A stretch of 64,000 bases of DNA, taken from contig VTFK01000477.1 of the NCBI GenBank assembly GCA_009617715.1, positions 62,001 to 126,000 of the forward strand. The letters are read 5' to 3'. Shown in pieces: positions 10,396 through 24,260 of the stretch. Source of the stretch: Plectrocnemia conspersa (Eukaryota > Arthropoda > Insecta > Trichoptera > Polycentropodidae). A program made the translations under genes and the position numbers. Numbering within the stretch: position 1 is the first letter of the stretch; each line of letters begins with the position of its first letter. The notes beneath the pieces are model-generated. The model made no database searches. It was not told the DNA's origin and saw only the letters and a program-made list of their open reading frames with translations.

Positions 10396-12229
10396 AACAT
10401 ATTTACGATCTGACCTTTCATAAAAAAGTTTGCCGACCCTTGAGTCAGAGTTCATCTTCTATGCGGGGAGAAAACTTCGGCCGCACACTTTAAATTAAAG
10501 ACAAAAAATAACGCAGAAATGCAAATTATTTCACATGAGGGTCTACTTGTACTTTTCAAGTAAGAAATACAATAGCTACATTTAATATTTTTTCTCAGTT
10601 AATTAAATCACTTTAAAGTTAGGCCAGAATAATAAGAGTCGCAGGTTATCATATCTTTAAAAAAAATGGTGTGACAGCAAAGTTTACAAACCACTTATTT
10701 ATTTAAAATTCATGTAGTTTTGCCATAAATCAAAATCACAAACTATAATTCATCATCATTATCGTACGGATATCATGAAAGTCATGAAAGCAATACAGTG
10801 TAATGGATATTTTCACCATAAGCTTGTATGGTGTTTTGTGTGCATTCGATCGTACGATAAGATCAATCTGTACGATATCGAAATCATATGGTTCAAATTT
10901 ACACAAAAAGTACAACGGTGGCGGTCGTCGAACCGACGCAAATGAAACGCATTCGCATTTTTGCCAATTGATCGAATGCATTCTTGATTAAGTCTGGCGT
11001 AATAATTGTTAAAACGTGACAGCGGTTAATTGAATCCTATAAAATTAATTCAAAAGGAATGTGAATTTTTCATTAATATTATTAAAATTACTTCGTGTTA
11101 TAAACGCATAATTTCACGTACAAGAGATATTCGTAAAATATAAATAAGAAAGCCAGAATATATTTAATTATGCGTTTGACTTATTTTTATTATAGCATTT
11201 TTTTTTTTTAATAAGGCTCAGTAATATTTTATCCTTTGTGTCTTTCAGGGAAAAAAATGTTGATTTAATTTTAATTTTTAATCCTAAATGTTGATTTAAT
11301 GTTTTTCAATCAATGCCATTCATGTATTTTAAAAGCCCGCAAGCATTTTTTTTAAATTGTAACGTCATAGAAGTCTCACGCCTGCTCTCAACATTCACAA
11401 TATTTAAAAAGAGACCAATGACAACCGGTGGTTTGCAATTCCTGAATGCTACACTATTTTGCTACATCTTGACTGTTTATAATCATTGGTATAAACAGAA
11501 ACAAGTTAGTGATGAATTTTAATTTAACAAACCTCACTTTTACCAAGTTAATTCATAGAGGTCGTCTCGCTTATAATAATATATATCCTCAGTTCAAATC
11601 TGCCTTCTTTGATTCTAACTCTTATATATTATTATGAAAAAACTGCACAATTAATACATTATTGTAATCTAAAATTAAAAACGCTTTGATCAGATAAATT
11701 GACAACCATAAATTATTTTGTTTTCATCATAAAAAAACAACCGCACGCAACTTATTTAGAGCGAAGCTCTTTAAAGTTTAACAACAAAAGTTTGATGAAG
11801 TGGCAACATATTTAGATGTGATATTTATTAGTGCATGCGAGGCAATGTGGCGTTTGCTTGAGGCTAAAATATCGTTCCCATTTTGTTATCCTTACTGTTC
11901 ATTTACCTTTCTAGATTTAGATTTATTTATCATCTGAAATGCTACCCCCAATGCGTCATGATGGCTTAAAATAACAAATACATACATTTGTGCAACTCCC
12001 TTTGAACTTTCTAAAATACATGCCTAAAATAACTTTGATTAACATCGAGTAATTATATACATAAATCGTGTTTAGTTTTAATTTCCAGGTGACAACATAA
12101 TAATAATAATATTAATTAATTAATAAATATAAAATAACCTGACATGTAGTGCTAAAAGTAATATTATTAAGAGGTGTTGAAGGATAACAGGAACAAATAT
12201 GAACACGTGACATTTTTGTAAATCCTGCT
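10396..12229. other. AT-rich DNA
   Basis: No gene. Around 10850-10880 there is a GATCGTACGATAAGATC-like imperfect palindrome. Frames of 62-81 codons at 10736-10991 overlap on both strands and look spurious. Confidence 0.4.
11925..12060 (-). repeat. Repeat family B, degenerate copy
   Basis: CCAATGCGTCATGATGGC (11950-11967) is shared with 63881-63898 and, with changes, 46407-46424. TCTGAAATG upstream and CCTAAAATAA downstream fit the same layout. The family's presumed coding side is on the minus strand. Confidence 0.45.
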
Positions 12230-12405
12230 TGTTTGTTTTCGTAGTACGGCTTATTTATGTCCGAAAAAGCTCCCCTATTTTTTCCTGTGCGTTTTAAGCG
12301 TTTCGCAGCCCTAATTAAGAGATATTTCACGAGCACATTTTTGTGCGGGCGCCGCTCGCATATAAATGCGATGGAGCCATATACAACTACGTTCCACAAC
12401 AATCA
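12225..12405. promoter_or_regulatory. Small mixed-composition island
   Basis: Non-AT-biased stretch including GCGTTTTAAGCG and GCGGGCGCCGCTCGC. A 96-codon minus frame spans it without recognisable motifs. Confidence 0.22.
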
Positions 12406-13922
12406 GTACAAAAATGTATATACGTACATGTAATATAACGCATTTGCATATTCATACATTGAAAAGGGGACGTGCTGAAGGTAAGAAATGTATTGTGTAT
12501 TTAACGAGGTAATGCGATTGAAACCAAAATAAATTATTTATTTATTTTTTAATTATTAAAATATTTAGATGAGTCTACTTATTCGCATAAAAATTATTAA
12601 TAGTATCTATATTGATTACCTTAAATGAAAATTGCTAACATTTTATTCTTTTAATATTGCTGTTTAGATTCTTACTTTTTATTATATGTTCTTTTAATAA
12701 ACAAATATGTCCACCGTATATTTACATATACTATATTACAGTAAATGTGTATTATTAACAGGCTTGCCGAGAGAGAGGGAAGTGGAAAATTTATAAAAAA
12801 AAAAAAAAAAAAAAAAGGAGCGGAACATTGTCTTTAAAAGCACCCACTTTCTATGTAGTACTTTCACAATAAATATTATTATTAAAAGGGACAGATTGTA
12901 GTTTTTTGACGCGGTTCCATTTGTGTTAAAATTTGCAATTATTATTAACATTATTGCTTTTTAAATCTTTAAAAAATATTAGATATGGAAGGAAATATTC
13001 AACGAATGTAAATTAATAGCAGTAAATTTAGGTATTCGATCTGAATTTTCAGATTGACGAAAAAAGAGAAAGTAAAGAAATAACAAAAACTTAACAACAG
13101 CACCAGCTGAATTATATAAATTTAATATTTAATAGATTGTATCGGTAAATTGACAACTGGATTTAATGCAGCAAAATAAATAAATAATACATTCAGTTTT
13201 ATGTGGTTATTCCTAAAGGAAAATATAGAAAAAACATGCTGGAATCTATCCCAAAAACATTTTTTTAATTGTCATTTCAGTAAAATCTTAGCGGAATACA
13301 TTTTCACCAATAGATATACAAATATTTTTACGAGTGAAAATATAATTGATCTTGTAGGTGCTGTAGAATTATATGATTTTAACTTATCCATATGTAGTAA
13401 TATATATATTTACATACTTATCATTATTTATTTATGTACATCTGATGTATAAATATTATAGTGAATGTGTATTTTTTGTAAAGTTATATTTTCACTAGTA
13501 AATTCCAAATAAAATACATTTTCACCAGTAAAAGTATATATTTCTACTAGCGAAAATATCATTTAATTGATAGGCGCTAATATGCTGCTCTAAAATGTAT
13601 ATGAAACTCAATTTGACAGTTGGGAAATGTCCATTTGCTGTTCAAACCCACAGAATGCTATTAAAAATTCTAAAACTAATAGTAGTTTTAGAACTTTTAT
13701 TGGGTTTATTCCAAAATACAGACTAAGTTAACTCATATTTCAGGAGAAAATAAGCTGAAGAATAAGTACAGACAGACATCGCATCTCACATATTGCTCTA
13801 TAGTTTGAATGCATTTCGATATTACAACATGTTTTAATAATATGATATCTATCCGTATTGATATTACTTTAAACTTATAATATAAAAGAGCTGATCAAAG
13901 TATATTCAAACCGAATTTTGGT
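12406..13922. other. AT-rich DNA with poly-A tract
   Basis: A run of A at about 12796-12818 is the only distinct structure. Short frames such as 13201-13452 are AT-driven and unsupported. Near 13455-13550 the segment TTTTCACTAGTAAA/TTTTCACCAGTAAA is locally repeated. Confidence 0.4.
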
Positions 13923-13974
13923 CAATAGGAGAGCGCAAAAACAATTATCAATTCTCAGAAGGCAAAAATTCACG
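13890..13974 (+). repeat. Repeat family E fragment
   Basis: CAATAGGAGAGCGCAAAAAC through AGGCAAAAATT (13923-13970) matches 32161-32208 with few differences, and weaker similarity continues upstream to about 13890. The partner at 32.0-32.2 kb contains a 68-codon frame. Confidence 0.5.
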
Positions 13975-15129
13975 CCAAAAACAAAAAAAAAAAAGTGTCG
14001 GCGTCATCGCAGCGGGCGACTGCTTATCATTACTACAATTAATTAATAAATATAAAAAATATATTAATTATTTTAATTTCTATAAATTTGTTTAAAATAT
14101 AAGCAGTATATCGAACGTATATTTGTATCGTGTGCTTTAGAGCTATTATTAGGGACGTAAACCTAAACTTGCCATCTTTTTCTGAATTATAAATAATGAT
14201 GAAATGGATAGCTCTCGAACTGACTATGTTAACGCAAATAGGGTATAGAGTTAAGAATTCAACATATAGAACTAATTACTACTATTCTGTACTAAATAAC
14301 TGCTGTCAGTAGTTGTAATTGTATAAAATAATTATCATAGAAAAATAATGCAACTATATGCAGCAAATACAATAAAACAAAGTAAATAATTATACATGCT
14401 ATTTACAAAAAATCAACGATACTTAAAATACAAGAACTAGCAAGGATCTTTGTTGCAAAAAATATATTATATTCATATTAAAATCGGTAAACACTTTTTA
14501 AATTTACATGCAACCTTAAATTAGAATGTGCTAATATAAACAACTTGTTAAAATTGTGTATATATATATATATACATATATGTATATTGTATATGTACAA
14601 ATGTTTTTTCCCTGACATGACCCAAATCATACGTCTACAATATCAGTGGAAAAATAAATCACATATTTTTCAAAGATTTGACTCAGCGATTTCCAACTAA
14701 GGGACGCTACTCAAAAAAAGGTCGCTATTGCATTTGCAAAGGGTTGCGATTTTTCTTTCTCTTTGCGGCAATATTTTTGTATCTTATTTATATATTTTAT
14801 TTATGTTGCACGTTCGATCATCATTTTTTTACTATTAAATAAACAAAATATCAATATAAACTCTGAATAAAACATAATATGTAGATTCCTTTTGAAACAA
14901 GTGTTTTATATCTATACATAGGGCATAAAGAATATTTCATTCGTTATAATTACTAACGAGCTACGTCTATGCAAACAATCTCGCAATGCTACTATGAGAA
15001 AGTTGTAGCTTGTGTTAATTAATTAAACAAAAAAGTGCGCTCTAACGCTACAATTTACGTATTTGCACACATAACGTTAACGTACAACTTTACCAATTAT
15101 GAGCCTCTGTGTGTATTTAGATAGAAAGA
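13975..15129. other. AT-rich DNA
   Basis: The segment 14682-14755 (CAGCGATTTCCAACT, then GGTCGCTATTGC) resembles a hAT terminal region but has no detectable partner. TA-rich palindromic sequence occurs at 14558-14600. Confidence 0.4.
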
Positions 15130-15420
15130 ATTAATAGACAAAACTTTCGCTGGCAGCGTTTTGACTGAAGGCACACACGGGAGTCTTTGAAACTAGCCAG
15201 ATTATACCGAAAGGTTTAACTTTTGACGTATCTCCTTTAATTCGGTTCCGTTTATTCAGCGCGGCATTTGAGAAGCTATTAATATTCATTCCGGAAAGAA
15301 ATGTACGTCTATTATCCATTAAAATCACTCGAGCCCTCGCATCTGGCTCACATTTATTGCTCACGTAAGGATACGATGTTACTTTCTTATAAAGCAAATT
15401 TACGACCACGATCTCATAAC
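15130..15420. promoter_or_regulatory. Mixed-composition island
   Basis: About 290 bp of balanced composition. The 92-codon minus frame here has no recognised domain. A coding exon cannot be excluded, but no splice sites or neighbours support it. Confidence 0.25.
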
Positions 15421-16830
15421 ATTAGCGGTAAAAGTCACATATCAATATTAGTGACGTGATAAATCAAAATATCACATAGTAAACGTCGAGGGTGATGGGA
15501 TAATATAACATGTACATGACAGAACAGACTTATGTATGTAATGAAAATCAAAGTTCTACTGTAATGCAAAATAAAATACTAGTATTTTTTAAATATGAGG
15601 TTTCATTTAAAGCGGTCAATTTTTTACTTTTTTTGTATTTATTAAAAATAGGAATAAACCTATAAATATGTTCATGACTTTCCGATGGCATAAAGATGTA
15701 GCCAAAAATGAACCATTTGGAAATCCTAATTCACAGTTTACTATCGCAAAATTTTACTGTAATTAACATTTTAATAGCGAGTACTTCTTAAAATTTATTT
15801 TGAAGCATTAAATATTTAGAAAGGTAAAAAATAAATTACTGGAAATCTATAACCGAAATTAATAAATTTTGTAGAACATAACTTACAATTTTTGTTTCTC
15901 GTTTATATTATACAAAAATTCTAGTAGTGCTCAAAATTTTTGCTTCTCCGAAAAATTCTGATTTAAAATATTAGGCCATACGCAATTTATCCAGACAAAA
16001 AAAACAATGGTAATATCTTGCAATGTATTTAATTATATACAATAACTAAATAAAGTAGGCCTTACGTTTCTACGTTTATGACAAAAAAAAAACAGAAAAT
16101 TAGAGCAAGTGTAATTAAAAAAGTTCACCCGGAAATAAAATATGTCCCTAGACTAGCATATGTTTTTCTTTACACATACTATGAGTACTACAACAATACT
16201 ATAGTGCTACATATATTTTAACATATATACGGCAATAAGCAGTTTAACGCTAATTGCATGATTCTCAGAAGATTAAATTACAAACATTGCCGAACTAAAA
16301 GCATCAACGGAACGAAAGCACAGAATTGCCATTAGAAGTATCAATGAACAAAAGACAAAGATGCGCTAATGCATTATTATCATGAGATAAGTCGTCGCAC
16401 AAACAGTAAAACTAACAACAATAAAAATTATGCAATTGTCAACAAATTGCTGTAAAAGGGTTACTGTTTATAGAAATTTAATATCGCAATAAGAACCGAA
16501 AATATAATAATCGATTAAGTGGCGATTGAAAAAGCGTCACAAATGATTCAGAATTGGTAGGCACCTTGTTTAGCTTTTAAAATAATAGCTTCTTCGTCGC
16601 TGGACATTCAGAATTTATTTTATAACTCAATCTTCATAGTCGAGCATTCGACAAGAGACGAACCAACTCGGATCTTAACTCAAGTCCACCCCAGCAATTT
16701 ACTCCGTATTTGAACCAGATATATTACTTCATCAATGACGCTTATTAAATTTAGTAAAACAATTTAAATAAAATTAGTCTAATAAATAATATATCGTAGG
16801 CAATGAAAAAATATTATTACAATGCATATA
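15421..16830. other. AT-rich non-coding DNA
   Basis: Nothing supported beyond low-complexity sequence. Confidence 0.5.
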
Positions 16831-16834
16831 TTAA

Positions 16835-17320
16835 TCAACGCAGCAGAAGCTTCGCCTCACGCAAACTTTTAGCGCAGTAAGAAGATAATGTGGAAAGTAA
16901 AAAAGAGATGAGATTTTTCTCTCCGCCCATAAAGACTTTGACCCAGTAAGCGCCGGGGATAAACTCGGTGGACCAACATCGGGATTTTTCCGTGGATGGA
17001 AAACGTAAAAAAGAAAACTTAACAACGCTGCATGAAAAGAACCGAAAAAAATTGAAAACAAAGAACCAGTGGCTTACGTTTCGTAAGAGCATAACACTTG
17101 TTCGCCTGACTCCGGCACTTAATCTCCGGACTCGAAGGACGCCAGCCCTGAGCTTCCGGAAGGATGCGTCGCCGGACGAAGGGAGAAGCGTCGAATGAGG
17201 GTAGGAGGAGTCTGTCTCCCAGAGCCACCCGACGATCAAGCTAGTCCGATAAAATCTTTCGAATAACCAAAGTTAGAGCATATTGACTCGCTAGAATTTT
17301 CCCGCAAACGAAAGTGAAAT
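16835..17320. promoter_or_regulatory. Large mixed-composition island
   Basis: GC peaks at 17100-17235 (CTCCGGACTCGAAGGACGCC). Overlapping frames on both strands (134 and 76 codons minus, 76 plus) share no protein signature. The multiplicity of open frames is expected from stop-poor GC-rich DNA. A second small block follows at 17395-17530. Confidence 0.3.
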
Positions 17321-19679
<2,359 letters not shown>

Positions 19680-20085
19680 AATTGTGTTATTCCTCAGCGG
19701 GCATCTTTTGTGGTTTATGAGCAGATGTTTGGAACGGTTACAAAAACGACCGGGAGTTTTAATTACTGAGCCGTCCCTGTTCAGCCTTTTAAGTGATCAT
19801 AAACACGAGCTTTCTTCTTGTAATATAGCCTTGAGCCGGCGGCAAGGGTGGGGGGTCGAGAGGGGGAGCATAACATAATGAAAAAGAAAGACGCCAGGGC
19901 CGAACAATAGTTTATTAAAATAATTCACCGAACAGGAGAGCGACCGGGAGCAGTAGTAGCACCAAAATAGACGCGGTTCTAAAACAGTTCGGGAATTTTT
20001 ATGCGGAAATTTTAATTTTCCTAGGAACGCCGCTGCGCTGGCCAGAAGTGCCGTAATGTATGCTATCACGGATGCGGTATAAGAG
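19680..20085. promoter_or_regulatory. Mixed-composition island
   Basis: Roughly 400 bp of GC-enriched sequence with GAGCCGGCGGCAAGG and GAACGCCGCTGCGCTGGCC. Short frames (64 and 90 codons) on opposite strands overlap and lack motifs. Candidate conserved non-coding element. Confidence 0.3.
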
Positions 20086-21231
20086 GGCCGATCAAATAGT
20101 TTCTAAATTTTTATTGCAGTGTGAAAAATAGTTTTGCGGTCAAATTCATCTCTAAAGTTAAGTATAATAAAAGTCTAGTCTATTAGTCAAACATCTTAAA
20201 AATTAACAGTGCAAATAATTAAAATAAGATAGCAGCTAATGGATAAAACATCTAAATTATTTGCTCGGTAGTTAATGACAATATGTACATATGTATATTA
20301 AATAAAAATTCTAAGCTCTACATTTTATATAAGAAATACTTTTAATAAAAAAAAGTTACTTAAAAATATATATAACCTATGTTAATTGAAGCGCTATTTT
20401 AAAATAATGGAACTTTTTGATCGGCCCTCGTCTCCGTTTCTCCTTTCTAAATTAATGCGGAACAAAGATGTTCGACGAGAGATTGTATGTGGATGTTGCT
20501 TAACATTCTATCTCGTTTTCCAATTATTGTTTATTAAACTAGAATGTTTTGTGGAACGCTATAAAATTTATGGTGATGTTTTACGCACTTATCTCTAATT
20601 TATCTGCGATCGATTCTATATGTTGTTATGGTAATACATATTTTAAAATTCAAAGCTCAAAAAGCAACGATGTATTTTAACTATGCCCAAAAGCTATCAT
20701 CTTGTTAACGTTAATGAAGTTAAAAATAGTGGTATATGCCATTGCAGGCTGATAAAATAAATAAAAGTAAATCAAGCAACAAAATTATACCAATAATATT
20801 ATATATACAAAACTATGATTAATTAATTTACTCTTGATTATCCGTGCTTGAAATAAATTCAATTATTTTTAATTAATTTCAAATTTTAAAATCATCTAAA
20901 AACATGTTTTTCTGAAATGCATCTAGAACTCCTGGTGATTGGAAAAGCAGAAAAATGTATATACTTCACGGGACTGAAATATGTATTGTAAGTATAAGTA
21001 TTATACATATATATTAAATTATTCGTGCCCTTCTTTTCCATCATTAGCTCGAATAATTGAGAGTATACTAATTGTTTATTTAACTAAACAATGACACAAT
21101 TTATTATAAATAATATATTTGCGTTATTAACCAAAACTGCTTAAATACAATCAAGTAAAACCAATTCTAGATGAGTCACATTCAGTTAATTATAAGAAGA
21201 GTTTGTGAATAAATAGTTTTACTTAAAATTA
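20086..21231. other. AT-rich DNA
   Basis: A 70-codon plus frame at 20386-20598 has mixed composition and a hydrophobic C-terminal half but no recognisable family. It may be chance. Nothing else seen. Confidence 0.4.
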
Positions 21232-21239
21232 CCTTAGAA

Positions 21240-21898
21240 CATGGTTTCCCAAACTATGTTCCGCGGAACACTAGTGTTCCGCGGGTCCAAAATAGGTGTT
21301 CTGCGGAGCCTAAATAGATTTTTCACAAAAATTTTGAGTATATTGAAAAAATTGTTAGTCTTGCTAATACATAAAAATTGTTTATAAATCTGATAAAAAA
21401 GCTTGAAACTATTGTAATTTATTGCGTTAAAACATGTATGGGTGCATACTTTTGGAAATATAAATGATTTAAATAAAATTTGCATAAAGATTAATCGATT
21501 TTCTTGTACATTAATTTAGTCTGGTTGCTTACAATACAGATTTTTTTCCATTTTGACAAAAAAAAATATTACAGAATTTACATATTATTCAAAAACTACA
21601 CATGTATCTTTGGTTGAAAACAGGAAATTTGACGAAAGAAAGGCCAAATATTTCTACTGATACATCTATCATCGAAGAAGAAAATAATCCAAAAACTGAG
21701 AATACAACATATCAATATTATGCCTGATATAAAAAAATTGTAATTTAAGAACCCAAAATCATAAATGATATTTTTTTTACCATTTAATATTTTTATTTAT
21801 ACTATTATGAATTACCCAACCTAAAAAATAAGCTAAGTGTTCCGCCAATCTTCGGATTTGCCAAGTGTTCCGTCGCTGTAAAAGTTTGGGAAACCCTG
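21240..21898 (+). mobile_element. Non-autonomous hAT-type DNA transposon, 659 bp
   Basis: The left end CATGGTTTCCCAAACT (21240-21255) and right end AGTTTGGGAAACCCTG (21883-21898) are inverted copies with one mismatch in 16. They are flanked by a perfect 8-bp target-site duplication CCTTAGAA at 21232-21239 and 21899-21906. An 8-bp duplication plus CAGGGTTTCCCAAACT-type ends identifies the hAT superfamily. Subterminal GTTCCGCGG and GTGTTCCG repeats occur at both ends, as in hAT transposase-binding regions. The intact duplication suggests a fairly recent insertion. Confidence 0.9.
21602..21727 (+). pseudogene. Short N-terminal-like remnant of a hAT-family transposase
   Basis: A 41-codon frame inside the hAT element begins MYLWLKTGNLTK. 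A start of the type M-x-x-W-L-K-T-G is common in ZBED/hAT-derived proteins, so this may be the 5' end of the autonomous parent's gene left after internal deletion. The frame stops at 21725. The match is by eye. Confidence 0.4.
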
Positions 21899-21906
21899 CC
21901 TTAGAA

Positions 21907-22779
21907 TATACTACATTACGTAAAAAGTCCCAAAATATAATTATAAATGAACGAAAAAAACTTAACTGGGCTTTTCTTATTTAGGCAAACCAAAATAGAA
22001 AACAATCAAGATAAAAATCAGACGCGGTATAGAAGCATCCAAACTATATAAAGTAAACGCCAATCACATGACCAAACTCTGTCTTTTAATTGGCAGTTTA
22101 TATTTGTCTGAGTCAGATATAACATTTCTTCTGCATTTGAAATATCAAATATTATAAAATTAAAATCAGAAATTCGTGGGAAAATTTAATATACATATAG
22201 TATATATCCTATTTTGCTTTATGGCATCATACGTAAAAAAAATATACTAGTATTGAATACCAAATAAACAATGTTTTTACTTAGTAAATATCTTGCTATA
22301 TATACTATTATACACCTATTTTTAAACATAGATATGTATTGTTTATTGATAGCATTTACATGTTTAAACTACAAGTCTAATAGATACTTATTTAATTTAC
22401 ATTTTTGGATGTTTAAGATACAGTAAAACAATGATAATATTTGTTTTATAATATCTATTAATAATATAACTTACTTGACTGTCTCAAAATACAATAAACT
22501 TAGGTTGAGTTGTCTTTACCTGAAATAAAACAAAATATTGTTTAATTTACAATAAAACAAACAAATACAAAAAAATGTGAGAAACCACTAAAACCAAGAT
22601 ACAGTAATTCTCGTTTGAAACGTTATCGTGATACTCGGTTAAAATTAATGTTACAGATACTCAAACTTGAATTATTCTAAAACACAAACACATACTTTAT
22701 ATAGCGTACCATCCACGATATCTATACATCCATTAATTTAAGATCTTACGTTTTTTAACTAAAACTTTTCAAATCACGC
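21907..22779. other. AT-rich non-coding DNA
   Basis: No feature supported. Confidence 0.5.
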
Positions 22780-23110
22780 CGATTGTGGAACAGCTCCGAG
22801 TGGTGAAAGTTTTCTCTCTGTACTGCCGAAAGACCATTTGTCTCCTTTAACCCCGCGGGACACACGAAGACGCGTTAGAACGAAACACGTAAATAAGTTA
22901 ACGGCGAACTAAAATTAAAAGAAACGCGGCGCCATCAATCACAATTGTTCGTTACTAATATGTGTTTAATGAATGCGTTAAGCGCCATTTTTCATAGCGT
23001 CGCAGGTAACAACAATCGATTAGGCGATGGAATTCATTGAATAGTCGAGTTACATTCTCTGGCACGTTACATTAATCACGCGTGTTCAACACAATGACGC
23101 CATAGGTGTT
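22780..23110. promoter_or_regulatory. Mixed-composition island
   Basis: Balanced-composition block with CCCCGCGGGAC, AAACGCGGCGCC and ATCAATCACAATTG. ATCAATCA (near 22936) resembles a PBC/Exd-type homeodomain site. A stop-bounded frame without ATG of about 50 codons runs through 22760-22911. Candidate enhancer; function inferred. Confidence 0.3.
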
Positions 23111-23889
23111 GTATTATACAAACTGAAGAGTAACGGCGCGTATGTATGTAAGAAGAAAAAATAACACGAACTTGAGATGTCGCACGTCGAGTGCGATGTC
23201 TTAATGGAGTTAATAAAACTTGTTAGGATTCTTTTTATTTTATTTAATCGACGATTTTATCTCTGATGTGATGTTTGTCGGAACGTCGTTGGAGACTTCG
23301 TATCGAGATTGTCTAATAAACACGATTAAGATTTGGTATGTTAAATAAACATTAACGGCGTTTCAAAGAGAAATAAACATGACTCGTCATGACGACGTGA
23401 TTTTTAGATATGTAAAAACTAAAATATATTATATATATTTAATACAAAAAAATATATCTTTATATAACATATGACAAAGAACTACATATTTGTTAACTTA
23501 TATATATAGTAAACCCTCCTATAGCAATGTTTCCTATAGCGTTCCCCCGTATAGCGTACTTTTTATTACTATTTGTCCCTTGAATTCGTTAGATTTGATA
23601 AGCGAAACGCCGCCGCGCTATAACATTCCAAGGATATTCAGCACAATACAGTAAGAAACATTTATTTTAGTATTGCTATGGAAAAAATTATAATCAAGCA
23701 AATCAATGGACACGTTTTTTAAATACATTATGTGTACACTCTTCAGGGGGTTTTAATCATTTAATTATTTTTTTTAAATATTTAATTATGTAATACAAAA
23801 AGTATTAGATTTGTAATATATATGTATTAGAACCATAAAATGTATCAACAAAATGAATTCAATATTTCACTTAATTATTTACAAAAGTA
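23111..23889. other. AT-rich DNA with pogo-like terminal fragment near 23510
   Basis: AGTAAACCCTCCTATAGCAA (about 23508) with repeated TATAGCGT/TATAGCGTAC resembles Tigger/pogo ends. AAGCGAAACG...GCTATAAC at 23600-23620 may be its degenerate counterpart. Boundaries not resolved. Confidence 0.3.
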
Positions 23890-24260
23890 TCTGCACCGCC
23901 GCGCCGCGCCTGTAAAACCTTTTCAATGGCGAGTGCATACAAAACGAACCAATAAAAGCGCACACGACGATTTCGGGTACACACATTCGAACATGATTTA
24001 TGTTCCGGAGGTCCATGGCACCACGCGCCACAATTTCCACCGCCGCTCTGGAACGGCATATCAATTTAAAAAATTAAATTAAAAAACGTCATCGACAGAT
24101 CGTCGCCGCCCTTTGTGTCCCGGCGGGAAATGTCCCGCGAAACAATCGAAACCCCCAAAAAGCTCCGGCGGATAGGTATATGTAAACAAATATAAGTCAT
24201 ACGATCGCGGTGTTGACATTTTAATACGAAACGAAAAGGGACTAGAACCTAGGAACATCC
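23890..24260. promoter_or_regulatory. CpG-rich island
   Basis: Contains CACCGCCGCGCCGCGCC, GTTCCGGAGGTCCATGG and GTCCCGGCGGGAAATG. Frames of 61-80 codons on both strands overlap without domain signals. Two sub-blocks (23895-24060 and 24085-24180) are separated by AATTTAAAAAATTAAATTAAAA. Candidate conserved non-coding element. Confidence 0.33.

Noticed and set aside
14682..14755. hAT-like end CAGCGATTTCCAACT
   Set aside because: No second end or target duplication could be found.
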